Assembly: GCA_947179155.2 (NCBI GenBank) | Contig: OX359264.1 | Location: 56,537,202-56,601,201 of the forward strand | Direction of reading: 5' to 3' | Source: Hedera helix | Lineage: Eukaryota > Streptophyta > Magnoliopsida > Apiales > Araliaceae | Length of the DNA stretch: 64,000 nt | Translations under genes and position numbers: made by a program | Part shown: in pieces, positions 45,430 to 58,598 of the stretch | How the letters are laid out: every line of letters starts with the position of its first letter | Numbering within the stretch: position 1 is the first letter of the stretch | The notes under the pieces: generated by a model | Databases searched by the model: none | Told to the model about the DNA's origin: nothing | The model's input: only the letters and a program-made list of their open reading frames with translations

Positions 45430-48074
45430 CACGAATTCGGTGCAAAGAGGATCCATTTTGATACGGGTTTTTGATGGATCTCTTACCATATTATTTTTCT
45501 TTTAATTTTGAGAATTGTTATTTTCTTAGAGTTTTTTTTTTAGTTCTAGAAGCTTCTATTGCATATAGAAATTCACTTATTATTATTTACTTATAAAAAG
45601 TCTTTGAAATTTTAATTTCGCTTGTAAATATAGTGATAGTATTACTTAAGATTTATGACAAATCTTCTTTTATAATTCTTATTTAAATCATTTTAAATTT
45701 TGATATTTATCTAAAGTATTTAACTTTTTTTTTGTTATTAATTATACGAAGTGATATCACGTAATAATCCTAACAAAAGTCTTACATTCGCTAAATATAT
45801 AAGATTGTGTGTCATTGTTTCCCCAAATTAGGTTAATATCTTGCTTCTATATAGAGGTGTATATGGTACGATTATAAGATATAACTGTAATCAAATCGTA
45901 TAGTGCGATTAATATTATAAAAGCAATCGTCACCACGGTTAACGAAATCATTTGGTTACTAACGGTTTTGATTAATTTTTTGCTGTTATGATTTTTTTTC
46001 TTCCAGATAATAAGTTATTCAAAGAATGAATCTAGTAAATAAGCAATCAACTATATAATTAAAAACACAAACTTGATTTTGTTTTATCAATTTTTGATTT
46101 CACAAAATTTTAATTCAGCTTTCTTATTTATATTAACATATGTATTGTCCACATTTGTATCAATTAAATATTTATCCAAATTTAAAAATATTTCTATTTC
46201 TAATAGTAACAGAAAAAGGAAGATCTTTTTCTTTCTTATTCAAATTAGTATAAGTACTATTCAAATTTATAATAATTAAATATACACTATCCAAATTTGC
46301 AAGGTATTCAAAATAAATCACATAATTAATTGTATTAATAGCATATGTGATTTTTTTTATAACATAATAATTGTAAAATTAGTTGAAAATTATAGTGAAT
46401 TTATTACTAATTAATTTTCATAACTAAATTAAAACTTATTAGAACTTTAATTTTATACTTCTTTTCGCATTAGAATTTCAAGTAAACTTTATTAATGTAA
46501 ACACTTATATAGAATTTCATTACAAACTTAAATAAAATTAAAATAATTATAATTGAATAAATATGCACTTCATTCAAATGTTTAACTTAATAATTGATCG
46601 AATGAACCTATAATGTATAATTCAATATTTATTATTTAAATAAATATTTTATAATATAATAGCTACAATTATCTTCTCAAAATTCTAATTAATATTTATC
46701 TGTTTAATAATATAATAAATCATTATTCATGTCGTTCGTGCTTTCGCATGGCGTTAATGAGCTTGTTTAATAATAAAATGAGTTTAAAAGTTCAAATCAC
46801 AACTATTACCCATTATTAATCTTGTTATTAATGCATTTATGAAATTATTAAAACTTCATTAGAAGCATCATTATCCTTTAAGAAAAATATGAATACTCTC
46901 CACAAATTTGTTATATATGTATGATATAAACAAGTAGAAAAAAATTATATAAACAACTAAAAAACTAGCAACATGTAGACAATTAAGTTATTCATGACTG
47001 TACTTTCTATTATTAATTTAGTAATCATATATAAGAGTTTTATTATATATATGTGTGTGTGTGTTTATATGTGCATGTCTATATATATTGGTGCGCTTCA
47101 ATTTATTTGGAGTGATTTTTCACTAGTGACCATTATTGTAACCAAATATGCAGTTCAGTTTTTTTCAATTTCAATTTCAATTGATTGACTTTTCTATTAG
47201 TCAGGGCTTTTTAAGGTTTGTTTTTGCAATTTTATTTTATTTTTAAAAAAAAAAATCTCACCCTTACTCCTATATATCTTGTGATGTAAATTGTATTGCT
47301 CACAAATTGGCAAGGGCATGCTAGTCTTTTCAATAATAGAAAATAAAAAGTATCAAGGGCATACTAGTATTTTCAATAATAGAAAAAAAAAAGTATAAGT
47401 AAAAAAATAAAGAGAAAATAAAAACTCACTCAGTAACACGCTAACACCACCATTCACTATCAGATGCATCGTCACCACGCCATTACTACTGCTACCTTGA
47501 TTATTAACTATTACATGTAAACAATCTATCTCGACCACCTTGTTCATATTTTTAGAATTTGTCATTCTCGTACCCACTCCATTACTATAAGCACACAACT
47601 CTGCCAATTTCATCGTTTTCATGTAAAACCCATCTTAACCTAGAAGTATGATAGTCGTGGTTCGAAGAGAAGAATCTTGTTTGCAAATAAAAACAATAAT
47701 AAAGATATAATTTTACCCTTCAGAACATAAGTGTTTAGTTCGCACGTGCCTTCATTCTATAATTCAATTGAGATTTCTATTTAAATTAGACAAATTTGAC
47801 TGAAAGTAAAAAATAGGAGCACAAAGGAACGACAATTGCTACATAAGCCACTAGTACCTAAGAAAAACTAAGGTCAGAACTACACGACTCGATCCCTTTG
47901 ACATAAATAGAGGTTTCCGCTTTGATAATCCTATGTCGTCGATATGAAATAGGATAGTTTTTCTTAGAAAGTACATGAACCAATCACAAGAAAAAAATAT
48001 TTTGAATACCAAAGGTGAAATTGACTCACAATCCAGAGACGAATGAAAAAATTATCACAAATTAATAAATAAAA
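45430..48074. other. Intergenic, no gene recognised
   Basis: Very AT-rich. A 43 bp unit starting CAAGGGCATGCTAGTCTTTT is tandemly duplicated at 47311-47353 and 47354-47396 with few differences. A (TG)n run occurs near 47051. Open frames at 46073-46279, 46994-47188 and 47353-47622 (minus) are Ile/Phe/Ser-rich with no domain. Confidence 0.6.
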
Positions 48075-49775
48075 TGTAACACCCCATTTCCGACTAGTGG
48101 AAAGGGAGGCTAGCACAAAAGAACTCTAAGCAGAATGTCAAAACAAAAAGGAACTCTCTTCACACTTGCCCTTGAATCCCTTGCAAACCCTGCCAGAAGA
48201 AAAACACAACATGAGTCAAATGCCCATTACGAATAAAGAGTGCAGAAATAAAAACTGAAATTGAATAACAAAATCAACTGAACTAAACTGAGATTAACAA
48301 AATCAACTGAACTGAATTACATAATCTTACTGAACTGAACAACATAATCTACTAAACTGAACTATTGAACTGAACTGATCTACTGAACTGAACTGATTTA
48401 CTAAATAACATAAAAGGATGAATTGAATGGTTATGTTTATTTTATACCGAGCTCAGACAAAACAAAAATACACATTGTCACAAAGACAAGTCAAAATATT
48501 GTCACACAGGCAGGCACACATTGGACTGCAGATCCAAATGCATACAAAATCGAAAAAGTGTGTTCGACACTATGAACAACACCAGATCGCAGAACAGAAC
48601 AGAAAAAAATGTTAGGGCCGACCCATACGCCTCCCACAACAAAACACCAAATGTTCACCGAAACACAAAATGGAGACGTCGTGGACAGATCACACCGCCA
48701 CGGAAAGTGTCATGCCTTAGTGCCCAAAGACATGTCTGTGGTACCCCGACAAGTGTATACCCTACGATACTTTCTAACAAAAATTATTATGTCACAACGA
48801 ATGAGATACAATATCACAAAAGGGGTTTTAATACGCACATGTTAAACCGAAACAAATCGACACAAAGTCTCCCAAATATACCAGCATGTACGTTTCTACA
48901 GAATAAAAAAATACACTAGACATGCTTAATAAGTCTAAAGAGTACAAGATAAGTTGCGAATATCTAAAATCAAACAAAACTATCATATACATTTGGCTAT
49001 GAACAATATATCGAGATAATATCCAAATTCTAATGAGGAACAAAACAAACAAATTAAAATCAAATGAGTAGCAATGTAATACTCGAATTTATATTACAAA
49101 ACTGACTCGTTAAATTCCCTCCGTCGGAACTAATTAAACATAATAAAAGAAATGATAAATGAATAGTTAATCAATTGATTAAATTTTACACATTTTCTTT
49201 CTCTAAGGCGAATCTGAAATCCTTATACAAATTCTACCTAAAGTTATACATACATAAATATTTTAATCATGGTAACGTATATATTAATAAATAATAGTAT
49301 TCTTGTTTCTTCCGAAATACATATAAGTATACTCACAAAAATATTCTTTCCATTTTTAATTATATTACAAACAAATATTAAAGTTAAAAAATACTAATTT
49401 AATATTCCAAAATGCTAATTATTAACAAAGATATACTAAAATATATAAACTAACAAACTAAATATCATACAAAAATTAAAACTACAAAATTAAAACTAAT
49501 ACAAAAAATTAAATAATTACACAAAGAAAGAAAAAGAGACATACTCGAAATTATAAGGTTCGCAGTCCGCCCACGTCCTCGACATCAAAAAATTTAACTA
49601 GAGAAGTCCTTACTAAAAAGGTCCTCACACAAAAAGGTTTCCTCAAATTGGGTAAAACCTTAATGTTGGGTGTTTAAAAACTAAAAGGGTAATCTCATAT
49701 ATATAGGCTAAGGGAATGGAAGAAGTTTTAAAATGGGGTGATGTGGGACTTTAGAAAAAAGAACCGGGTATTACA
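48075..49775 (-). mobile_element. Solo LTR, 1.7 kb, target duplication TAAAA
   Basis: Starts TGTAACACCCCATTTCCGAC and ends GAACCGGGTATTACA. TAAAA flanks both sides (48070-48074 and 49776-49780). Termini TGT..ACA and the CACCCC/GGGTG end resemble the gypsy LTRs of the window, but the body is unrelated. Minus orientation is inferred from that end and from a TATA-like CCTATATATATG on the minus strand (49696-49707). The part at 48250-48415 is a simple ACTGAACTGA-type repeat. Open frames of up to 132 codons (48521-48919) have no domain. Confidence 0.85.
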
Positions 49776-49977
49776 TAAAAACTCTAGGGGATTTTCATAT
49801 ATAAAATAAGATAGCAAATAACAATATGTAAAAAAAAGTACGTACAGTTTTTCAATTTTTGTAATATGTATTATGTAATATAAAATAAGTAATATTAAAT
49901 GTCTCAAATGACGTCTTATTAAATATTTTATGATATAATTAATTACAACTTACAAGAAATTTATGTAACTAAGGGTA

Positions 49978-51532
49978 TGTTTTGTAGGGTTTCGACACAT
50001 AAACGCAGCAGAATTTTAATTTTTTTTTTCCAAACCCTAAAACAGGATCCATGTGAAAACATATTAATCAAATGTTTAGATTTATTTTACCGATTAATCG
50101 TGCTTGAATGGAGTCGATGGAGACGATTGAGAATTCTGGAACGCTTCGAATCTTCAACGCAATCCAACGACTGCGTCTCTACGATATCCACACGAACGCT
50201 CCGCGAATCGTCTCATGATCTTCAGCAAAAAGGGAGTCGCGGTACTAGCCACCAAGATCAAGATTTTTGAACTATTTTTCTCTCTAGCCTCTTTCTGAAA
50301 GCGGCTAGGGTTTTTAGTTTTTCCTTACGTGCTAAAAACTACTGATATATCATGTATGTATAACAGTTAATAGGAATTAATCAAAACCTAAAATAAATAA
50401 ATAAAATAAAATTCGAATTTATATATATTATATTTTAATTAAGTCTTACTTAATTAATATACATATATACAAATTATCCTGTTAATTTAAATTCGTAATT
50501 TAAATACTATCAATCATATTGACATATTTAAATCCTAACAATTTAAATTAATTCCCTTTTAATTACGTTCTAAGTGTGTAACCCTATATGTTATTATTAT
50601 ATTAGCAATAATTTTAAAATCATATTATAAAATCATAAACTGTGAGCGACATCTAGTAATACATCACTGTTACCCAAATAATAATAAGATCGATGATTCG
50701 ATGCAACATTTTTATGATCAATGTTTCAATGTAATTTAATCATTTTAACCTTGATATCCTAGATTAAACTTGAGGCATGGAATGTGTCATACTCTTCATA
50801 ATTTAATCTGCGTTTTCTTGATCAATGAGTAGACTATATGAAACAAATCACTATTTGAGCATTACCATGCATTTCATAGTCCTACTCAATCAAGAGGCCT
50901 AAATGGACATCACCCCTAATATATAGGAGGGTTAAATTCCGTCTAGATCACTCATATTCCTCACACGATTCATGATGTACCAAATAATCACCTTTATTGC
51001 CCGCCCTATTAAAGGCGACCTTTGATGATATCAAAGTACATAAATTCTCGTGTAATAATATAGTGATTTCAAGTCGGATGATCATTACATCATTGTCACT
51101 ATGAGAATTTCTTATGACACTTTGCATAATGCTCTACGTAGAATTCTCATGGTGGGTCAGTCTAGTACATTGTTCTCTAACATGTACATATGCATTGACT
51201 CAATATCTCAAATATTTATGACCCATGATATTTGGCCATCAATCAATCCACATACTAGTCTCAATGCATCATTGTTGTCCATTAACAATGATACTCGACT
51301 AGGGACATTTAAGAGCAATGATACTAATTGTAATTATATAATCTCATGTTCAAGTCACATACTTGAAGCTATATAATTCGTATAACTATTATAAGGACTT
51401 TTATTATGCTAACATTTATATAACGCAGTAAATAAAATTATAATAAAATAATTCATTTATTCATTCAAATATAATATCAAAAATGTTAAGCAATTGCATC
51501 AAATAATTGGCCTATAAGGCATGAACTCTAAC
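49978..51532 (+). mobile_element. Probable copia-like LTR fragment or solo LTR
   Basis: Begins TGTTTTGTAGGGTTTCGACA then CATAAACGCAGCAGAA, resembling the TGTTAGG..AACGCAGCGGAA starts of plant Ty1/copia (SIRE-type) LTRs, and ends around GGCCTATAAGGCATGAACTC, resembling the GGGC..AAGGCAT..CTAACA ends. Non-coding throughout; no attached pol. I could not confirm a target duplication, and the assignment rests on remembered similarity of the ends. Confidence 0.4.
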
Positions 51533-52372
51533 TTATGAAGTTTGGCCATGACTTCATAAGTTAGTGAAAGTAACTTATAAATCATCGTTTACTGTTTGAG
51601 TGGTTAGTTATGACTTAATTTTTAACTTATACATTATTTTTGAGAAGTAAAAAAATTTTACTTCTCAAAAAATGACTTATAAGTCAATTTAAATAAGTAA
51701 GTTTAACCTTGATATTTTTTCACAAATTACATATAATCTCTTTCTTTATATATCCCTCTCTTCCGCTATATCTCCTTCCTATATGTGTTTCTCTCCAACT
51801 TTTATTTTAACTTTTTAATTAATATTAAAATTTTAAAAAATAATAATTAAACTTACATTCATTAGAATAATTCTTTTCTCAATATTTATTTAAGTTTTAT
51901 TTTCTTTTAATTAATTTGAAGCTTATAAGTCTCAAACTATAAAAAGGATGATGATGATGATGATGATGATGATAATAATAATAACAACAACAATAATAAA
52001 AAGAGAATAATACTATTAATAACCCATGGATATTATGTTAATAAAAGAAAAAAGAGAAACTCGTGGATATTGAATTTAAGATTCATTTTAATGTCGTATT
52101 AATGGTAAAATGATGATTCTTATGATAAAATATTAAATCAATATATTTTTTTATTAATGTATTTTTTTAGTAATATTTATAATTTATTTAAATTTATAAG
52201 TCATTATAAGCTAATCACCTTTACAGTTTGTTTTAACTTAAATTTTAGTTTATAAGTCAAACTGGTGTCAATTTTTTTTCTTTATAAATCACAATTAAAA
52301 TTAACTTATAATTTATTTTAAGTTTTAACTTATAAATCTTTTAAAAATAAATCATTGTCAAACGGGCTTAAG
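51533..52372. mobile_element. Degenerate non-autonomous DNA element (TTATAAGTC family)
   Basis: Dense direct and inverted copies of ACTTATAAGTC / TTATAAGTTAA (for example 51571, 51670, 52195, 52247, 52300) with an inner palindrome TTTTTGAGAAGTAAAAAAATTTTACTTCTCAAAAA at 51638-51672. The right edge ATCATTGTCAAACGGG is typical of hAT-like MITE ends. A (GAT)n run at 51946-51972 lies inside. Boundaries are uncertain. Confidence 0.4.
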
Positions 52373-54649
52373 ATCAAGGTTATTAAACCTGAACAGGACC
52401 AGAGGTCTGACCGGTTAAAATCGAAACCGGTTGACACTCTAGTCCGGTTTAACCCAGAAAATCGATATTTAATTTAACCGATCAAAACCTGGGCTTAGCT
52501 GGTTGGCCATTGGTCGAACCAGTAAAACTGGTGAATTGACCCAGTGAACAGGTTTTAAGGTATTTTTAAATATTTTTTTGTACAATTTTTTTTTAATGTA
52601 GATATTTTTAGTAATATTGTAACATAATTTCACTATATTTTACCTTATAAAAAATTAGATATTTTAAAATTTTATTAATTATTAATAATATATTTTTTAA
52701 TGGTTATATGACTTATCTTAGTCTAAAAACATTACCTAAGACACACATATCCAGGATGGAATAATGAACCAGAGAGGGACAGATCGAGGTTCCTTTTAGA
52801 AAGGAAAAGACATGTTTTCTATAAATAGAAGCTAGAACAGCTAAGGAGCTGTTTTATAACAAGTTAATGGATTTGAATAACTTATAATCTGAATCGACAA
52901 ATCATTAAGACTGTTTGTTTCGATATTTTAGAGTCTGAACGGGTTTGGAAAATCTGACCGATTAAGTTAGAAATTTTTGGCTGATTCAGTAAGCTGCATC
53001 ACTGAATGACTTATGTGTACTTAAATGCTAATTCTCTTTTGTGATTTGCTTATCGTTGATGGTGAAGGATCAGTGAAGAAAGTTTTGAATTGGAAGAACT
53101 TGAGGAGATGATTATATTATTTGGAGGGAGAGATGAGTAAAATCTGTTAATGTCGTCTTGAATCACATAATATATATTGTATAATATGCTGAAAAGGGTT
53201 AAGAAAAATATATTACCAAGCCTTATGTAGCCTTAATGGTATAACAACTTCAAAGGTGACCATGAGGTCTTGAGATTCAATCTTGACGAATCAAAGTTTG
53301 TTAAATTTCAGCTTAATATAGCCAAAAAAGAAGAAGAAAAAGATATATTAAGCGTCAAAGATACAGAGGAAAAATTTGAAGATAAGCATCAAAGACAAGT
53401 TCATCACCTTTTGTTTTTTTTTCCATTGCAGAAAGACCTTGAGGCCAAAAAATATCTTAACATACGATAATACTTCCTTCGCTTTATAAAAATAATTATA
53501 TTTAATTTTCATGATAATTAATTTGTTATATTTTAAATCGTTATAAAAATTTATTTAATTTTGAAAAATAATAATTTTATATTTAATAATATTTTTTAAG
53601 TAATTTGCAATATTAACTATTATATTAAGTAATATTAAACAAATTTACATTATTTTTAATTTTTAATTTTTTTAAAATTAACTAAAAAGAAAAATCAAAT
53701 GAGTATCTTTTTATAAAATGGCAGAAACATATGTTATTATTATTATTTTTTGATTCTATATGTATTTATTATATATTATATTATCATTAACAAATTTAAA
53801 TAACTTTTTTGCTTTCTTCTTAAATATTTTCAATCATAGTCTCTATTTCTATTTTACCATTCAGACATAACATTTAATATTTTGTTAATAATTTTATTTA
53901 TTATAAAATTAATATTGTATTAAATTCATTTTTTAAAAAGTTCAGATAAAATTATATACTTGTTCAGTATAGTTAAAAGAAGTAAAATAATAAAATATTA
54001 TTATCTAAGAATTTCAAATATATCAATTATCAAATAATTTTTTTCATTTCAACATTCAAATATGTATAAAATTATGTTTTATATAACTCATTTAAATTAC
54101 TTAAACTTTGAGAATTGTTTTATTCAATTTTATCGAACAAATCTAATCTCATGATTTGATGGTACCCGCGCCATCCCAATCCAACTAATAGGGCTGATCA
54201 TTAATTTTGGTATAACTAGTATTTAGTATATATTGGATCGATTTGAATTCTGAACCAACCGAACGGTTCGATATAAAAAATGACTAGTTTGATATAACGG
54301 TCTAACTGATTTAATATCAGTTCGGAGATTTGATGATTCAATTTATTTTGAACTATTACGGTTTTTTATTTTTAATTTATTATTAGTATTAATAAAAAAA
54401 TATTAATAATAATAATATAATTGGTTAAAATCGATACCGAACTGATCGATTTGATAACGAGTTTTTGATAAATAATATATGGACCGGAGTAGGGCTGTCA
54501 ACGGGGCGGGTCTTGACCCGGACCCGATTCGTTTATCCGGATTTGAATCCAGTTTTGAAACTCGATTACCCGATTGACCCGATAACTAAATGGATCGGAT
54601 TCGAATTGATATCAATCCGACCCGATAATACTCCGATCCGATAACATAT
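52373..54649. other. Intergenic, no gene recognised
   Basis: Degraded repeat-like stretches at 52380-52560 (CCGGTT/AACCGG motifs) and 54180-54645 (GACCCGGACCCG motifs). A segment at 53225-53285 (TTAATGGTATAACAACTT ... GAGATTCAATC) resembles tRNA A/B boxes of a SINE but too weakly to call. The rest is AT-rich. Confidence 0.5.
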
Positions 54650-55959
54650 TGTGACGACCCCAAATCCGGGTTCCATAACCTCGAGTTTGGTTCTCACTAT
54701 TCAACACATTACTAACAATTAAATACATACATTGCATTTAAATATCGCGGAATAATACTTATTGGTTCCCTTCAAAAGGTTACAATACCAGGGTCTATCA
54801 ACCTTAACATAATAACAGTTCCTATCACAAGAAATTACAAAAGGTTTAACAACCGTAAATACATAATTAAAGATCTAATTAGCATGCATAAGCTAACTTA
54901 AGCTCTGGCTTTTCCTTTTCCCTTATCCTTCTTTGAGCAATCAGGATTATCTGAAAAATGGTTCATGATATAGCAAGAATGAGCAACTAGTTTGCTCAGC
55001 AAGTTTAGAACAATCATATACATTTAATATATCATGAATGAATGGGAAATGTCATCAATGGTTCAACAATAGATATAACAATTGTGAATGTAACAGGATT
55101 CAAATTTTAATAATCAGAATATTTGAATCTTAAAATGCTGAGTGGTCACTAAGGACCCTAAACTAACGAGGGTATAATAGAGTTTCCTCTGACCCTTTTA
55201 GTTGTTTGGTTTTCAAGGGGATCAGCCTATTCAACCCGCTGTATATGCATTACATTTAGTCACTAGCGCCAAAGTCGGTTTCCCGACACAAAATCCCCTA
55301 ATTTAGGGTTGTTCAATTCTCAGACTTAATATAAGAAATCCGCACCCAACAATGGTTTTGATAAGCTTTTAAAAGTATTCAAGTTATTGAATTTAGAAAC
55401 GCAATGTCTAGCTGAACTATTAGCTTCAGACATTTTTAATACAGTTCATGAATCAAGAACTAACAAGTTTCAAATGCACTAAGTGCGATTGTATAAACAA
55501 TATGGATGTGGAATAATTTTAAATAATTAAACCACTTCAAGCTTTGACAATAAATACAAGTATAGAAACTTGTTCAACAATAAATGAGTAGAGTTAGAGA
55601 ACTTGCCTGTTTGCTCATCTACAATAATTGTCTAGTTTTAACTAACTTGCTTTGAAAGACCTAACATTAATACAGTCGGTCTAATAATTAGTACGGCGTA
55701 TTTGCATAACTATACGCTTAATAATGAACTTATTTTACCACACATAAGTACTAACACATAATTTACATTAATCAAACAATATTATTAACCTTATAGTCCC
55801 TTAATCATTTTAGGTTAATAATTTAATAAGTTAGAAAATATTTTTCTTAAGTGTTGGACACTTATTAAACCCTTAAACAACTTATTACATTTGTTTAATT
55901 AAATCATAATTAATTCAATTTATTTTATTAACTCAATCTCTATTTAATTACTATTTAAT

Positions 55960-56530
55960 CTTGATTAAATAGAAATTAATTAATTAACTCTAGTTATTAT
56001 TTAAATTAAATAATAACTAATTGTACTTACTTACTATTTAATTATAATTAAATAATAAATAATTATTGACTTAATTTTAACCTTCTTTAATTTAATATTA
56101 ATCAACCCATAATTAACTAAGTAATTAACCTTACTTATTATTTAATTTAAGGAAATTAAATAATAGTTCACTAATCTTAATCCTCTTTAATTATTATTTA
56201 ATGTTAATTAAATAATAATTAATTATTTAATTAATTTTAATTATTATTTCAGGTTAAATAATAATCAAATCATTCTTATTTATTATTTAAATTAAATAAT
56301 AAATTATTACTCTAATAACTTAATTTCCATTAATCGTTATTTAATGTTAATTATATAATAATTAATTACTTAATTATCCTTATTTATTATTTAATAATAT
56401 TTAAATAATAAATAATTAATTTATAAATTTTATCTCTCTTTAAATATTATTTAATAGGCATTAAATAATAATTGCTAATTTATCATCTTTATTTATTATT
56501 AACATTTAAAATAATAAATAAATAATAAAT
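55960..56530. repeat. AT-palindrome array in the 3' LTR
   Basis: TTTATTATTTAA and TTAAATAATAAA pairs repeated about every 50-70 bp, matching the arrays in the LTRs at 3900 and 11324. Confidence 0.65.
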
Positions 56531-56699
56531 TTATTTAACTTAACCATGGTTTAGCTAACTAGATTAATATTTAAAATATTTAAATATTAAACTTAATGAA
56601 AAATATCCTCCCCAATATTATTTTTGAATTATTATTATTTTTGTTATAATTTTAAATTAGTTTTTAAATATTTAAATTTAATCCGAATGGCATTTCCGT

Positions 56700-57000
56700 A
56701 AATAATTCGAAAACTGAACCGAGGGCAGAATGGTAATTCTGCCAAGAAAAACACGGAGGGGCAAACTTGTAATTTCGCCGAAAAAATAACTACCGCGCAT
56801 GGCGCGCGTTATAATATTTTTGGACCAAAACGGCGCCGTTTTTGGCAGACCGGAAATGGCTTCCGCGCATAACGCGCGGAGAAATTTTCTGCTGACGCCA
56901 AACGACGTCGTTTAGCTCCGCGTCGTTGGGTGAACAGTGCCTCGCGCATTGCGCGGCCAGTGTTAAATTTTTTCTTCCAAGCAGAATGTGAACAGTGTCC
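56700..57000. promoter_or_regulatory. GC-rich island in the 3' LTR with paired palindromes
   Basis: CAAAACGGCGCCGTTTTTG (56826-56844) and the perfect 14 bp palindrome AAACGACGTCGTTT (56900-56913), with CGCGCATGGCGCGCG and CGCGCATTGCGCG flanking. Same arrangement as in the two other LTRs. Confidence 0.55.
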
Positions 57001-58550
57001 GGCAATACCCATTTTAAATAAAAATATATCATCAAGTAAGCTTTAAATCCTCAATACACATCCAAAAAAATTACCAATCACCTTATATTAATTTATAACA
57101 TGAAAAATTAATTTTTCATGATTTAATATCATTATTTTTTTATAAAATTTTTTACATCACATAAACTACCACAAATCATAACTTTTTGTGTATAACTCCA
57201 TTTTAAGTGATTCAAACTTTGTTTTTCTCATGATTTAATGTTCTATAATATTAGAACATCAAACCTAAGTTTTACAAAAATATTTTTGGTAATATATTTC
57301 AAAACTTGTTTACACACTACTAAATACATATTTTAGCATATAAAATATACCAAAATACAAACCAAACATATTAAACTCAAGCATGGCATAAATATTACAA
57401 CTACACATTAATAACTATATTAACATGTTTATACTAACATGATGATTTATTTAATTTAAAAATAAAACTTAGATTTAGAATAACCATTACCTAGATTTAA
57501 TGGCTATATTTCTTTTTCTTCCAAAGTAGGTGATGAGGTTTGAAGGCATGAACCAAGAACTCCTTCTCCTCTCTTAGTCTCTCAAATATATTTTTTTCTA
57601 CACTCTCAAATGCTCTCTAGCTTGAAAAATGGAAGAAGAAGAAATGACTCACTTAAGCTCCAAAATTGTAAGTATACTTACAATTTGGATATATATAAAA
57701 TATATATCTATCAAAATTACCATCATGAGATAGCAATGATACTTACACAAGAAAGCTAGTCCATACTTAGTTGGTGAGGAATTTGTGGGAAAAGACTTTC
57801 CCAAAAATCAAAACAAGCAACCTAATATTAATTAAATGAAAAATAAAAGAAAATAAAAAAAAAACTCATTTTCTCTCTCCTTCCAAGCACAGGGTCGACT
57901 GATTTCTTCCTTCTTGTCCCAAAAATCAAGTCACTTTGCTTACTTTAATTAATTAATAAGTTATTTAATTGTTTTTCCAAGTGGGCCAATCATTGGGCTT
58001 TAATTTAAAATACCAATTGGGCTTCTATTAAATTGTTTGGGCTACTAAATTGTCAAATTTTATTATTCTCCACTTGGGCTACTAATTGACCAATGTTGGG
58101 CTAATTTAATAATTTACACATTAATTATTCAATCAATGATTAAATAAATAATTAGATTGAATAAATAATTAAATATTTTAACCCATTAGTATTAAATTAC
58201 TAAATGGACTAATAAATATTATTATTAATATTTCACATTATTTACATTAATTAATAATCATATTAATTAATTTATTATATTTAATTAACTCATTATATTC
58301 AATTTAATTAAATATTTAATTAATAGGAAACTTATCAATTATTTTGATATTAAAACTTTAGGGTTTGTTCACTAATTTAATAACATATTAGTGACCTCCT
58401 TTAATTAATTTTAGTAATTAATTACATAATTATTTAATCACATAATTAATTAATCACATAAAAAGATTTAAATAATCTCGTAAAAATAACTCGTTGGAAA
58501 TTAAATTAATAATTTAATTAATAAAGATGTGGAAATTCTAGGACATTACA

Positions 58551-58563
58551 TTGTCCCCTCCTT
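58551..58563 (-). other. Polypurine tract
   Basis: On the minus strand AAGGAGGGGACAA sits immediately upstream of the LTR start TGTAATGTCC. This is the plus-strand primer site of the element and fixes its orientation. Confidence 0.85.
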
Positions 58564-58598
58564 ATAAAAATTCCGTCCTCGGAATTGTTAAAATAAGG

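Larger units (their letters stand above)
54650..58550 (-). mobile_element. 3' LTR (3.9 kb) of a Tekay/Del-type chromovirus, family A
   Basis: Begins TGTGACGACCCCAAATCCGG and ends TTCTAGGACATTACA. On the minus strand it directly follows the polypurine tract and pol, so it is the 3' LTR. It is collinear and very similar to the solo LTR at 11324-15242 and to the fragment at 2446-3878. It carries the same AT-palindrome array (55960-56530) and GC-rich island (56700-57000). The flank at 54645-54649 (CATAT region) should reappear beyond the 5' LTR, which is outside the window. Confidence 0.93.

Noticed and set aside
48521..48919. Open frame of 132 codons
   Set aside because: Lies wholly inside a solo LTR; overlapping frames on the same strand are equally long.
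49977..50270. Open frame of 97 codons with Arg/Ser-rich end
   Set aside because: Falls within LTR-like sequence and has no domain.
53225..53285. tRNA-like A/B box pair suggesting a SINE
   Set aside because: B box is a poor match and neither a tail nor a target duplication could be defined.
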